Shown piece by piece: positions 1 to 7,616 of a stretch of DNA of 64,000 nucleotides (positions are counted from its first letter, which is position 1; the number at the start of each line of letters is the position of its first letter). The position numbers and the translations under genes were made by a program. A model generated the notes under the pieces. The model was not told where the DNA came from and did no database searches. It was given only the letters and a program-made list of their open reading frames with translations. Source of the stretch: Muribaculaceae bacterium Zag1 (GTDB lineage Bacteria > Bacteroidota > Bacteroidia > Bacteroidales > Muribaculaceae); assembly GCA_002633115.1 (NCBI GenBank), contig NWBJ01000017.1, forward strand, positions 1-64,000, given 5' to 3'.

Positions 1-174
1 GTGCTGCTTTTTGCTTCCTGGGCCTCATTTGGAGCCGCTGCCGCGCTTTTGGCGAAGCATTTTTCCAAAATCGGCCTCAGAAAAATTTTTATGCCACAGC
101 GAGGATTTTGGCCTATGGTCACACCTCGCCATCCTTAAATCTTAAAAATTACACTTTTTAAAGTGGACTCAATC

Positions 175-206
175 TTTCGTCATATAATAATTTCTCACTA
201 AATTTG
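175..206 (+). promoter_or_regulatory. Putative Bacteroidetes promoter for pdxJ
   Basis: TTTC at 175-178, 20 bases, then TAAATTTG at 199-206, which fits the Bacteroidetes -33/-7 pattern (TTTG, N19-21, TAnnTTTG). It points to pdxJ, leaving a leader of about 125 nt. The -33 box has one mismatch. Confidence 0.5.
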
Positions 207-304
207 CAGTAAAATTGACTACAAAGTTACGGCTTTAAATCCATATATACTAACTTTCAAACGTTATAAACACTTAAAAAGTTTCAAATTCCGACCCTAT
301 GGGT

Positions 305-337
305 CCAAACACTAAAAACTAAAGACCAAAAACCAAA
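305..337 (+). repeat. CCAAAAA-family repeat, single arm
   Basis: Words of the type CCAAACACTAAAAACTAAAG and ACCAAAAACC run up to the pdxJ ATG. The same words recur at 2299-2351 before exbD and at 48228-48445 around the aldolase gene. No complementary arm is seen here. Confidence 0.6.
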
Positions 338-338
338 T

Positions 339-1055
339 ATGACCCATCTTAGCGTAAATATTAATAAGGTAGCCACCTTGCGCAATGCGCGTGGCGAGAA
401 TGTGCCAGATGTGCAGCGCGTAGCTGTCGACTGTGAGAAGTTTGGGGCCGAGGGCATCACCGTGCACCCGCGTCCCGACGAGCGCCATATACGCCGCGAC
501 GATGTGTACAAGCTGCGCCCGATTGTCAAGACCGAGTTCAATATCGAGGGTTACCCCTCAGAGGATTTCATGCGCTTGGTGCTGCAAGTGCGCCCCGAGC
601 AGGTAACTCTGGTGCCGGATGCGCCCTCGGCGGTCACCAGCTCGAGCGGCTGGGATGTTGAGTCCAATCTTGACTTCCTGAGTGGCATAGTCGATCGTCT
701 CAAGGAGGCAGGCATACGCTCATCGATTTTCGTAGCCCCCGACGAGAAGCAGATTAAGCTTGCCGCTAAGGCTGGAGCCGACCGCGTGGAGCTGTACACC
801 AAGCCTTATGCCGATCAGTATCCTACCGACCCAGAGGCAGCCGTGGCCCCCTACGTGGCAGCCAGTGAGGCGGCTCATCGTTGCGGCTTAGGCGTCAATG
901 CCGGCCATGACCTCAATCTTGAGAATCTGGCATTTTTTCGTCAGCACCTGCCATACCTCAACGAGGTATCAATCGGCCACGCCCTCATTTCAGATGCCCT
1001 CTATCTCGGCCTCGAGGAGACCATCAAGCGCTACAAACAATGCCTAATTAAATGA
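339..1055 (+). CDS. pdxJ: Pyridoxine 5'-phosphate synthase PdxJ
   Basis: PdxJ condenses 3-amino-2-oxopropyl phosphate with 1-deoxyxylulose 5-phosphate to give pyridoxine 5'-phosphate, the last ring-closing step of de novo vitamin B6 synthesis in the cytoplasm. The 238-residue protein is full length and shows the family landmarks: an N-terminal [27 protein letters not shown] near residue 50, [11 protein letters not shown], and [15 protein letters not shown] near residue 190, which carries a conserved histidine. The usual LVPE segment reads LVPD. The stop codon TGA is the first TGA of an AAATGAAAAATGA repeat array that follows. An exbB gene lies downstream on the same strand. Confidence 0.96.
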   Translation: MTHLSVNINKVATLRNARGENVPDVQRVAVDCEKFGAEGITVHPRPDERHIRRDDVYKLRPIVKTEFNIEGYPSEDFMRLVLQVRPEQVTLVPDAPSAVTSSSGWDVESNLDFLSGIVDRLKEAGIRSSIFVAPDEKQIKLAAKAGADRVELYTKPYADQYPTDPEAAVAPYVAASEAAHRCGLGVNAGHDLNLENLAFFRQHLPYLNEVSIGHALISDALYLGLEETIKRYKQCLIK

Positions 1056-1164
1056 AAAATGAATAATGAAAAATGAAAAATCCCAAAGAGTCTGGAATTT
1101 TTCACTTTTCACTATTCGCTTTTCATTCCCTAATTTTTCATTCCTCATTTTTCATTTTTCATTT
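1051..1164. repeat. AAATGAA / TTTCATT fold-back repeat
   Basis: The left side consists of AATGAAAAATGAATAATG-type words, and the right side (from about 1099) of TTTTTCATTTTTCATT words, so the two sides are complementary. The left side begins inside the last codon of pdxJ and supplies its TGA stop. Several more copies of this family occur in the window. Confidence 0.8.
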
Positions 1165-1169
1165 GAATT

Positions 1170-1793
1170 GTGGAGATATCAATTTGGCAATTATGCCTCG
1201 AGGGAGGCTGGATAATGATCCCTCTGGCTCTGCTGGCCATCATCAGCATCTACATCCTCATCGAGAGGGCGATTGTGATACACCGCGCCTCGCAGGTCGA
1301 TGAGACGTTTATGACCCGCATTCGCGATTATATTCACGAGGGCGAGCTGGAGAGCGCTATGCGCCTGTGCAAGAGTTCCAACTCGCCGTATTCGCGCCTC
1401 ATCCTCAAGGGCATCAACCGCATTGGTCGCCCCATGAATGATGTGCTGGTGGCAATCGAGAACACTGGCAATCTCGAGATTGCTGCTCTCAGCCACGGAC
1501 TGCCTTGGTTGGCCACCACGGCTGCCGGCGCGCCGATGCTGGGATTTCTCGGTACGGTGATCGGCATGGTGCAAGCTTTCTACTCGATTGCCTCGGCTGG
1601 AAATTCAGCCTCGATTGGCGACTTTGCCGGCGGCATCTATACCGCCCTGGTCACCACGGTGGCTGGCTTGATTGTGGGCATCGCAGCCCTATTTGCCTAC
1701 AACTACCTGGTGGCCCGCATCAACACCGTCATGAATCTGATGGAGGCCAAGACCATGGAATTTATGGACCTCCTCAACGAGCCCGCCCGATAA
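1170..1793 (+). CDS. exbB: ExbB/TolQ/MotA-type proton channel subunit
   Basis: This is the inner-membrane proton-channel subunit that, with ExbD, energises TonB-dependent outer-membrane transport. The 207 residues show a first membrane segment at about 14-34 (IMIPLALLAIISIYILIERA) and two later ones around 110-140 and 160-190, with the conserved segment PMLGFLGTVIGMVQAF and a GIYTALVTTVAGLIVG helix. exbD and tonB follow, but exbB is separated from exbD by a long hairpin and a small inserted gene. The hairpin's left arm is formed by the last codons of exbB itself (from 1766), which is unusual. Confidence 0.93.
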   Translation: MEISIWQLCLEGGWIMIPLALLAIISIYILIERAIVIHRASQVDETFMTRIRDYIHEGELESAMRLCKSSNSPYSRLILKGINRIGRPMNDVLVAIENTGNLEIAALSHGLPWLATTAAGAPMLGFLGTVIGMVQAFYSIASAGNSASIGDFAGGIYTALVTTVAGLIVGIAALFAYNYLVARINTVMNLMEAKTMEFMDLLNEPAR

Positions 1794-1841
1794 CGGGCCC
1801 CGGCCCGCTATCGGGCGGGCTCGTTGAGGAGGTCCGTTTTT
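1766..1841 (+). terminator. 34-bp hairpin and T-run at the exbB stop
   Basis: The segment 1766-1799 (the end of exbB, including its stop) and 1802-1835 are reverse complements with one mismatch in 34 positions and a 2-nt loop, followed by TTTTT at 1837-1841. This forms a strong intrinsic terminator. Its left arm is coding sequence, so the right arm appears to be an inverted copy of the gene's own 3' end. Confidence 0.85.
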
Positions 1842-1849
1842 GGATTATA

Positions 1850-2316
1850 GTTTTTGGTTTTTGGAAATATTACATTAGTTTATCTGTAATCTGCTACAAA
1901 AACTTATTTTAGACTAAATTACAACCCTAAATGTATGGCTTATAGAGATCATAGAGACCTGATAGTGTGGAAAGATTCGATGGAATTGGCTAAATTTACC
2001 TATGCTCAAACAGCGATGTTTCCCCCTTCTGAGAAATATGGATTAGTTTCTCAGATGCAGAGATGTGCCGTATCTATTCCATCCCTTATTGCTGAAGGAA
2101 ATGGTAGAGGGAGCAATAAGGAATTAGATCATTACTTAAGAATGGCTAATGGATCGGCTTGTGAATTACAAACACAAGCAGAGTTATCCTTTGCATTTGG
2201 GTATATTACTCGAGAAATTTTAGATTCCTTCAATAATCAAATAGAATCTATAATGCGTAGGATGTTTGCCCTGAGAAAAAACATCCAATAAGCATTTGTT
2301 TCCAAAAACCAAAAAC
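1850..2316. repeat. Inverted CCAAAAA arms enclosing a small gene
   Basis: Bases 1850-1867 and 2299-2316 are perfect 18-bp reverse complements built from TTTTTGG / CCAAAAA words; on the right the words continue to 2351. They enclose the four-helix-bundle gene at 1935-2291, whose stop is 7 nt before the right arm. The arrangement resembles intervening sequences of bacterial 23S rRNA genes, where a gene of the same family sits between complementary arms. Confidence 0.75.
1935..2291 (+). CDS. Four-helix-bundle protein (23S rRNA IVS/S23 family)
   Basis: The 118-residue protein has the hallmark of the TIGR02436-type family encoded in 23S rRNA intervening sequences: DLIVWKDSMELAK near the start, SIPSLIAEGNGRGSNKEL at about 50-67, and a GSACELQTQAELSFAFGYI helix. 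Family members form small four-helix bundles, and a related fold is the Avd accessory protein of diversity-generating retroelements; the molecular role is unknown. Here it interrupts exbB and exbD and is flanked by complementary repeat arms. No promoter of its own is clear, and the preceding terminator makes read-through from exbB doubtful. Family assignment is firm; function is open. Confidence 0.9.
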   Translation: MAYRDHRDLIVWKDSMELAKFTYAQTAMFPPSEKYGLVSQMQRCAVSIPSLIAEGNGRGSNKELDHYLRMANGSACELQTQAELSFAFGYITREILDSFNNQIESIMRRMFALRKNIQ

Positions 2317-2351
2317 CAAAAACCAAAGACCAAAGACTAAAGACCAATAAC

Positions 2352-2762
2352 ATGCCACTCAAGCGACAACAAGATATTATGGCTGCATTCTCGATGGCGT
2401 CGATGACTGATGTCATCTTCTTGCTGCTGGTGTTTTTTATGGCCACGAGCACATTTGTGTTCCCGACCGCCATGGAGATAAATCTGCCGCAAGCCTCAGA
2501 GCAGACAGCCCAAAAGCCTACTACTCGCGTCTACATCGATTCGATAGGCAATATAGCTGCCTCGTATGCCGAGGCCGAGCCAATCCCCATGGAGGAAGAA
2601 GAATTGGCCGAGTTCCTAAAAACCGCTCTCTCGCAAGACACTACCCAGACAGCCGTGGCCATATATGCCGACCAAGCCGTGCGCTACGGCCGCATCGTGG
2701 ACGTGTTGAATGTCGGCGCATCAAATGGCATAAAGATGGTATTGGCCACCCGACCCAAATAA
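2352..2762 (+). CDS. exbD: ExbD/TolR-family biopolymer transport protein
   Basis: ExbD pairs with ExbB in the inner membrane to convert proton flow into movement of TonB. The 136-residue protein has a short cytoplasmic start, one membrane segment at about 17-36 (MTDVIFLLLVFFMATSTF) with the Asp expected to carry protons, and a periplasmic domain. The start codon directly follows a CCAAAGACC repeat run. tonB begins 7 nt after the stop, so the two are probably co-transcribed. Transcription from exbB must cross a terminator and an inserted gene. Confidence 0.92.
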   Translation: MPLKRQQDIMAAFSMASMTDVIFLLLVFFMATSTFVFPTAMEINLPQASEQTAQKPTTRVYIDSIGNIAASYAEAEPIPMEEEELAEFLKTALSQDTTQTAVAIYADQAVRYGRIVDVLNVGASNGIKMVLATRPK

Positions 2763-2769
2763 TCTGCCG

Positions 2770-3576
2770 ATGAGCCTGTCACCCAGAATACAAGCCTCGA
2801 TTGGCACCACTGTAATAGTGGGGCTGGCCTTGCTATTGATGTTTTGCTGCCATCTGGGCCTCGCCTCGACCAAGATTGTGCCCGAGGAACAGCCCACAAT
2901 CTTTATGGACGAGGAATACATCGATATCCTGCAGATGCCCTCTGCCCCCGACATGAAGGGCGATGAGCCATCGCGCGCCCAGGCTGACGAGCAGCTGTCG
3001 GCCCAGCCCACGCCCATCTCAGGCACAGATGTCGAGGATGCTGGCTCGGGCGTGGATGCGCCTAAGGTCGTGGCTCAAAAAGAAGAGTCGCCCATGAAGG
3101 TAAAAGAGAAAGAACCCGAACAGCCGGCTCCAGCCGTCGATAAGAAGAAAAAAGAAGAAGAAGAAATCCAGCGCCAGGCCAACAACGAGATTGCCAATGC
3201 CTTCAACAAATCGCAAGGCAAGCACAACAATGCCTCGGGAGCCTCAGATGATGGCAACAACGGCACGCCATCGGGCAACTCGCCCCAAGGCACTCTCACC
3301 GGCAGCGGCACTGGCACCGCCGGCGGCGGCTGGTCAATCCCCTCGTATGCGCCAGTGCTAAGCACTGTCACGGGCAGCGTAAAGATGGTGGTGACCATCG
3401 ACCGGTACGGCAATGTCACCAATCTGCGCTTTGACGGCGGCGATGCCCCGGCTGCAACCAACAGCCAGGTGCGCCAGGCTTGCGCCGCCGAGGTGAAAAG
3501 CCGCAAATTTACTCGCGCCAATTATGAAAATGCCCCCGAAACCTCAACAGCTTACATAACATATACATTCAAATGA
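2770..3576 (+). CDS. tonB: Energy transducer TonB
   Basis: TonB spans the periplasm and passes energy to TonB-dependent outer-membrane receptors such as SusC. The 268 residues give an N-terminal membrane anchor (about 9-33), a long proline/lysine/glutamate-rich linker with KKKKEEEEIQ near 120-130, a Gly/Ser-rich stretch at about 155-195, and a C-terminal TonB-type domain beginning near SVKMVVTIDRYGNVTNLRF. It follows exbD closely, and its stop overlaps the ATG of the GH2 gene (ATGA at 3573-3576), suggesting translational coupling to a carbohydrate-degrading enzyme. Confidence 0.88.
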   Translation: MSLSPRIQASIGTTVIVGLALLLMFCCHLGLASTKIVPEEQPTIFMDEEYIDILQMPSAPDMKGDEPSRAQADEQLSAQPTPISGTDVEDAGSGVDAPKVVAQKEESPMKVKEKEPEQPAPAVDKKKKEEEEIQRQANNEIANAFNKSQGKHNNASGASDDGNNGTPSGNSPQGTLTGSGTGTAGGGWSIPSYAPVLSTVTGSVKMVVTIDRYGNVTNLRFDGGDAPAATNSQVRQACAAEVKSRKFTRANYENAPETSTAYITYTFK

Positions 3577-5915
3577 AAAAAATCCTTATTTGCCTGATTG
3601 CCATTGCTGCCCTTGCGGCCATAAGCTGCAGCCGCAGCCCTGAGCGTATGACCCTGATCGATGACGATTGGGAATTCTGTCTCGATGGCGACAAACACTG
3701 GACCCCGGTCGACCTGCCTCACGACTGGAGCGCGCTATGCGATTTCGACAGCCTCGCCCCAGCTGGCAATGATGGCGGATACTTACCCACTGGCAAAGGC
3801 ATCTATCGCAAGACCCTCGCGATTGACAAGCCTAAGGCCGACCGCCGCTATGGGCTGCTGTTCGAGGGTTGCTACATGGATGCCAAGGTGTATCTCAATG
3901 GCCAACTCGCTGGCGAGTGGCCCTACGGCTATTCGTCATTTCATGTTGACCCGACCCCGTACCTGCGCTCGGGCAACAATGCTCTGGAGGTGCATATCGA
4001 CAATTCGCGACAAAAGAATTGCCGCTGGTACACCGGCTCAGGCATCTATCGCCATGTATGGCTAACCAACACGGCCGACACTTATGTTTCGCCTTGGAGT
4101 TTGGCCATCACCACCCCGTCGCCTACCAAGGATGAGGCTACCGTGGATGTGAAATTCAATATCATCAATACCAATCCTGCGCCCCGGTATGTCAAGGCCA
4201 AGGTGAGCATTGCCAAGGACAACCGCACCCTCGGCCACGAGACCCTCGAGGTAGCCGTGTCGGATACCACCGAGGTCAATGTGTCGCTCAAAGTAGACAA
4301 TCCCGAGCTATGGAGCCCCGAGAATCCGGCCTTGTATCAAGCCCAATTGATATTGACCGACTCAAAAGGCGTGGTCGATGAGTATTCCACCGAGTTTGGA
4401 ATCCGCCAATTTGACTATTCCGCCACCGAGGGCCTCAAGCTTAATGGCGAGTCCATACTGCTCAACGGCGGATGCGTGCACCATGACAACGGAGTGCTGG
4501 GCGCAGCAAGCTATGATGCCGCTGAGCGCCGCAAGGTTGCTCTGCTTAAGGAGGCTGGATTCAACGCAGTGCGCACAAGCCACAATCCTCCGGCTCCGGC
4601 TTTCCTGCGCGAGTGCGACCGTCAGGGTCTGATTGTGATTGATGAGGCATTTGATGGCTGGAAAGAGGCCAAGAATCCTAATGACTACGCAGTGCTGTTT
4701 GACCAATGGGCTCTGATGGATGCCGAGGCAATGGTACGCCGTGACCGCAACCACCCGTCAATCCTGGCTTGGAGCATTGGCAATGAAATACTCGAGCGCA
4801 AGGCTCCCGAGGCTGTAGAGATAGCCCACGAGCTGGCTGAGTGCTGTCGCACTGCCGACCCCTCGCGCCCCGTGACCCAAGCTCTGGCCTCGTGGGATGC
4901 CGATTGGGAAATCTATGACCCATTGGCTGCCGAGCATGATATCATCGGCTATAACTATATGATTCATAAGGCCGAGAGCGATCATGAGCGTGTGCCCGAC
5001 CGTGTGATGTGGCAGACTGAATCGTATCCGCGCGATGCTTTCCAGAATTGGGAGATGGTCAATGACCATCCCTACGTGATTGGCGATTTCGTATGGACAG
5101 CCATCGACTATCTGGGCGAGTCAGGCATCGGGCGCCATTACTATGAGGGTGAGAGTGAAGGTGAGCATTGGGAGCGCAACCAATGGCCGTGGCACGGAGC
5201 TCTGTGCGGCGACATCGACCTTACCGGCAACCGCCGACCAATATCTTATTACCGCGAGATGCTATACAGCACCCAGCCCAAGCTTGTGCTGGCTGTGCGC
5301 GAACCCAACGGCTACAAGGGTCAAATCAAGGAGACCCTGTGGGGCACCTATCCCGCCTCGCGCTCTTGGAATTGGCGCGGCCACGAGGGCGAACCCATCC
5401 AGGTGGTGGCTGCCACCAAGGCCGACAGCGTGACTCTGTACCTCAACGATGCCGTAGTGGGCAAAGCCGCTGTGGGTCGTGGCACAGCATACAAGGCAGT
5501 TTTCACTGTGCCATACACTCCCGGTACTCTCCGCGCCGTGGCAAGCGATGGACAAGAGCAAGTGATATCCACTGCTGGCGAGCCTGTCGCTATACGTCTT
5601 GCCTCAGACTGCTCCTCACTCAAGGCCGACAATCAAGATTTGGCCTATGTGATAGCCGAACTGATTGACGAGGATGGCCGCATAGTTCCCGACTCTGACA
5701 TGGTGATAGACTTTGACATCGAGGGCAATGGCAAACTGCTCGCTACTGGCAGCGCTGATATGAAGGATCCGATGGGATACCATCGCTCATCGCGCCTCAC
5801 CCACGAGGGCCGCGCCCTGGCTGTGGTGAAGGCTGGCAAGCACAAAGGCCAAGTGCTGCTTAAAGCCAAGACCGACTCAGGCCTTGAGGCCCAACACATT
5901 ATTACCATTAAATAA
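3573..5915 (+). CDS. Glycoside hydrolase family 2 lipoprotein (beta-galactosidase type)
   Basis: A 780-residue GH2 enzyme, probably acting on beta-galactosides or related glycans in the periplasm or on the surface. The signal peptide ends in a lipobox with Cys19 (AISCS). The order is a sugar-binding jelly roll (GRYTGSGIYRHVWL-like segment), an immunoglobulin-like domain, a TIM barrel with RTSHNPPAPAF and the acid/base WSIGNE near residue 405, and a nucleophile candidate in WQTES near 482. C-terminal beta domains follow, of the DUF4982 type common in Bacteroidetes GH2 enzymes. The exact substrate cannot be read from sequence. It overlaps tonB by 4 nt. Confidence 0.9.
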   Translation: MKKILICLIAIAALAAISCSRSPERMTLIDDDWEFCLDGDKHWTPVDLPHDWSALCDFDSLAPAGNDGGYLPTGKGIYRKTLAIDKPKADRRYGLLFEGCYMDAKVYLNGQLAGEWPYGYSSFHVDPTPYLRSGNNALEVHIDNSRQKNCRWYTGSGIYRHVWLTNTADTYVSPWSLAITTPSPTKDEATVDVKFNIINTNPAPRYVKAKVSIAKDNRTLGHETLEVAVSDTTEVNVSLKVDNPELWSPENPALYQAQLILTDSKGVVDEYSTEFGIRQFDYSATEGLKLNGESILLNGGCVHHDNGVLGAASYDAAERRKVALLKEAGFNAVRTSHNPPAPAFLRECDRQGLIVIDEAFDGWKEAKNPNDYAVLFDQWALMDAEAMVRRDRNHPSILAWSIGNEILERKAPEAVEIAHELAECCRTADPSRPVTQALASWDADWEIYDPLAAEHDIIGYNYMIHKAESDHERVPDRVMWQTESYPRDAFQNWEMVNDHPYVIGDFVWTAIDYLGESGIGRHYYEGESEGEHWERNQWPWHGALCGDIDLTGNRRPISYYREMLYSTQPKLVLAVREPNGYKGQIKETLWGTYPASRSWNWRGHEGEPIQVVAATKADSVTLYLNDAVVGKAAVGRGTAYKAVFTVPYTPGTLRAVASDGQEQVISTAGEPVAIRLASDCSSLKADNQDLAYVIAELIDEDGRIVPDSDMVIDFDIEGNGKLLATGSADMKDPMGYHRSSRLTHEGRALAVVKAGKHKGQVLLKAKTDSGLEAQHIITIK

Positions 5916-5985
5916 TATAGACAGGGTAGTCGTGTGCCACGAGGCTTCGCCTCGGCGGTCCCATTGCTCCCTTAAATCTTAAGAT

Positions 5986-6600
5986 ATGATACAAAATCTG
6001 CTATTTGACCTGGGCGGCGTGATTATCGACCTCGATCGCAACCGCTGCGTTGAGGCTTTCACGCGCTTGGGTTTGAAGGATGCCAACAGCTTTTTTGGCG
6101 AGTATAGTCAGCAAGGAGCTTTTGCCAAGCTCGAGGCTGGGCAAATCACTGTAGACCAATTCCACAACGAATTGCGCAAACTGTTGCCCGATGGAGCCAC
6201 TGATGCCGAGATTGACTATGCATTCGAGCAATTCCTGCTCGACATACCCGAGCATAGGCTGATTGCGCTGCAAGAGCTGAGGCAGAAATACGGCGTGTAT
6301 CTGCTATCTAACACCAATCCCATACACTGGAACTCTATCATCTCGCGCCAATTCACCAAGATGGGCCTCGAGCTCGATGGCTATTTTGATGGCGTGGTCA
6401 CATCGTTCGAGGCCAAGTGCTGCAAGCCAAGCGCTGAGATTTTCCAATACACCATCGACCAATTCAAGATCAAGCCTGAGGAGACGCTGTTTCTTGACGA
6501 TTCGCTCAAGAATCTGCATGCGTCAGAACCATTCGGTTTCCACACTCTGCATGTCACCGAGGATTTCACCAAGCTATTGCCCAAGCAATTCATAAAATAG
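5986..6600 (+). CDS. HAD-superfamily phosphatase, subfamily IA
   Basis: A 204-residue soluble HAD hydrolase. It carries motif I FDLGGVIIDLD at residues 7-17 with two aspartates, a helical cap, motif II in LLSNTNP near 105, the lysine segment CCKPSAEIF near 145 and motif III LFLDDS near 170. Such enzymes dephosphorylate small sugar or nucleotide phosphates; the substrate is not predictable. ribF starts immediately after the stop codon (0 nt between), so the two are likely one operon, and a role near flavin-nucleotide metabolism is possible but unproven. Confidence 0.88.
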   Translation: MIQNLLFDLGGVIIDLDRNRCVEAFTRLGLKDANSFFGEYSQQGAFAKLEAGQITVDQFHNELRKLLPDGATDAEIDYAFEQFLLDIPEHRLIALQELRQKYGVYLLSNTNPIHWNSIISRQFTKMGLELDGYFDGVVTSFEAKCCKPSAEIFQYTIDQFKIKPEETLFLDDSLKNLHASEPFGFHTLHVTEDFTKLLPKQFIK

Positions 6601-7515
6601 GTGATGGTAGCTGCGGTTGGTACATTTGATGGCGTGCATCTGGGTCATCGGGCTTTGATTGGCCAAGTATTGGCTGAGGCAAAAGCCCGAGGGCAGGAGT
6701 GCGCCATATTCACGTTTGCGGGCCACCCCTTGGACGTGGTAGCTCCCGAGCGTGCGCCGCGCCTAATCACCCCCATCGAGGAGAAAATGAGGCTGTTGCG
6801 CCAGGCTGGCATCGACAGGGTGATTAGTCTGGGATTCGATCAGCGGATGCGCTCGCTCACCGCTCGCCAGTTTATGGAGATGCTCAGGGATGAGCACGGA
6901 GTGCAAGCGTTGGTAGTAGGATTCAACAACCATTTCGGTCGCGACCGCGAGGGCAATTTCTCGACTTACCAGGCCATAGGGCAAGAAATCGGCATTGATG
7001 TGATTCAGGGCAAGGAGCAAGCACTCAAGGTAGAGCGCGGCCAGATAGTGCCAGTCAGTTCTTCATCGATTCGCGTAGCCCTGTCGCGCAACCAAATAGA
7101 GCGGGCTAATCTGATGCTCGGTCGTCCCTACCGCCTGTGCGGCACTGTGGCTCAGGGCCAGGGCATAGGGCGTACCATAGGCTGGCCCACGGCCAATGTG
7201 CAACCGTCAGAGCCGCGCCAACTGATACCTGCGCGAGGTGTGTACGCCGCGGATGCATATACCGCCGATGGACAGCGATGGCCCGCTATGGTCAATATTG
7301 GCAAGCGGCCAACCATAGCCGACAATCTCGATCCAACCATCGAGGCCCATCTGATTGGGTATGATGGCGACCTATACGGGCAGCCCATCACCCTTGATTT
7401 CCTCCGCTTCATCCGTCCCGAGCAGCGCTTCCCCTCCCTGGCTGCTCTCCAGTCCCAACTCTTACAAGACCGTAAGACCATAGAGACCGTAAGGACAAGG
7501 ACCATAAGGACATAA
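6601..7515 (+). CDS. ribF: Bifunctional riboflavin kinase / FAD synthetase RibF
   Basis: RibF phosphorylates riboflavin to FMN and adenylates FMN to FAD. The 304 residues show the nucleotidyltransferase signature TFDGVHLGHRALI near the N-terminus, SSSSIR near 155, and the kinase domain with GRTIGWPTANV near 190 and RGVYA near 214. A GTG codon directly after the preceding stop, followed by ATG, are the possible starts; the N-terminus is slightly short for the family. The last residues (ETVRTRTIRT) are encoded by a CCATAAGGACATAAGG-type repeat that continues downstream, so the tail is repeat-derived. Confidence 0.94.
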   Translation: MMVAAVGTFDGVHLGHRALIGQVLAEAKARGQECAIFTFAGHPLDVVAPERAPRLITPIEEKMRLLRQAGIDRVISLGFDQRMRSLTARQFMEMLRDEHGVQALVVGFNNHFGRDREGNFSTYQAIGQEIGIDVIQGKEQALKVERGQIVPVSSSSIRVALSRNQIERANLMLGRPYRLCGTVAQGQGIGRTIGWPTANVQPSEPRQLIPARGVYAADAYTADGQRWPAMVNIGKRPTIADNLDPTIEAHLIGYDGDLYGQPITLDFLRFIRPEQRFPSLAALQSQLLQDRKTIETVRTRTIRT

Positions 7516-7616
7516 GAAACATAAGGACATAAGGAACATAAGGACATAAGGATTTTGTACTCCTTATGTCCTTATGTTCCTTATGTCCTTATGTTCTTTG
7601 TTGTCCTTATGGTCTT
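7480..7616. repeat. CATAAGGA fold-back between convergent genes
   Basis: Bases 7518-7552 and 7561-7595 are perfect 35-bp reverse complements, made of the words AACATAAGGACATAAGGA, with an 8-nt loop. Looser complementarity extends outward into the end of ribF and the end of the GH3 gene. It probably works as a two-way terminator. A single-arm copy occurs at about 19878-19917. Confidence 0.85.

Larger units (their letters stand above)
1..338. other. Intergenic leader, no gene recognised
   Basis: The + strand is open from base 1 to a stop at 136-138 in one frame, but the piece is too short to judge and matches nothing I recognise. A promoter-like pair lies at 175-206, and a run of the CCAAAAA-type repeat at about 305-337 ends directly at the pdxJ start. 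Confidence 0.4.

Noticed and set aside
1191-1574. 127-residue frame antisense to exbB
   Set aside because: Shadow of a well-supported gene; the same holds for many long antisense frames in this GC-rich coding DNA, such as those opposite susC and the hybrid regulator.
1850-2316. Diversity-generating retroelement because of the Avd-like fold
   Set aside because: No reverse transcriptase and no template/variable repeat pair with adenine changes was seen.
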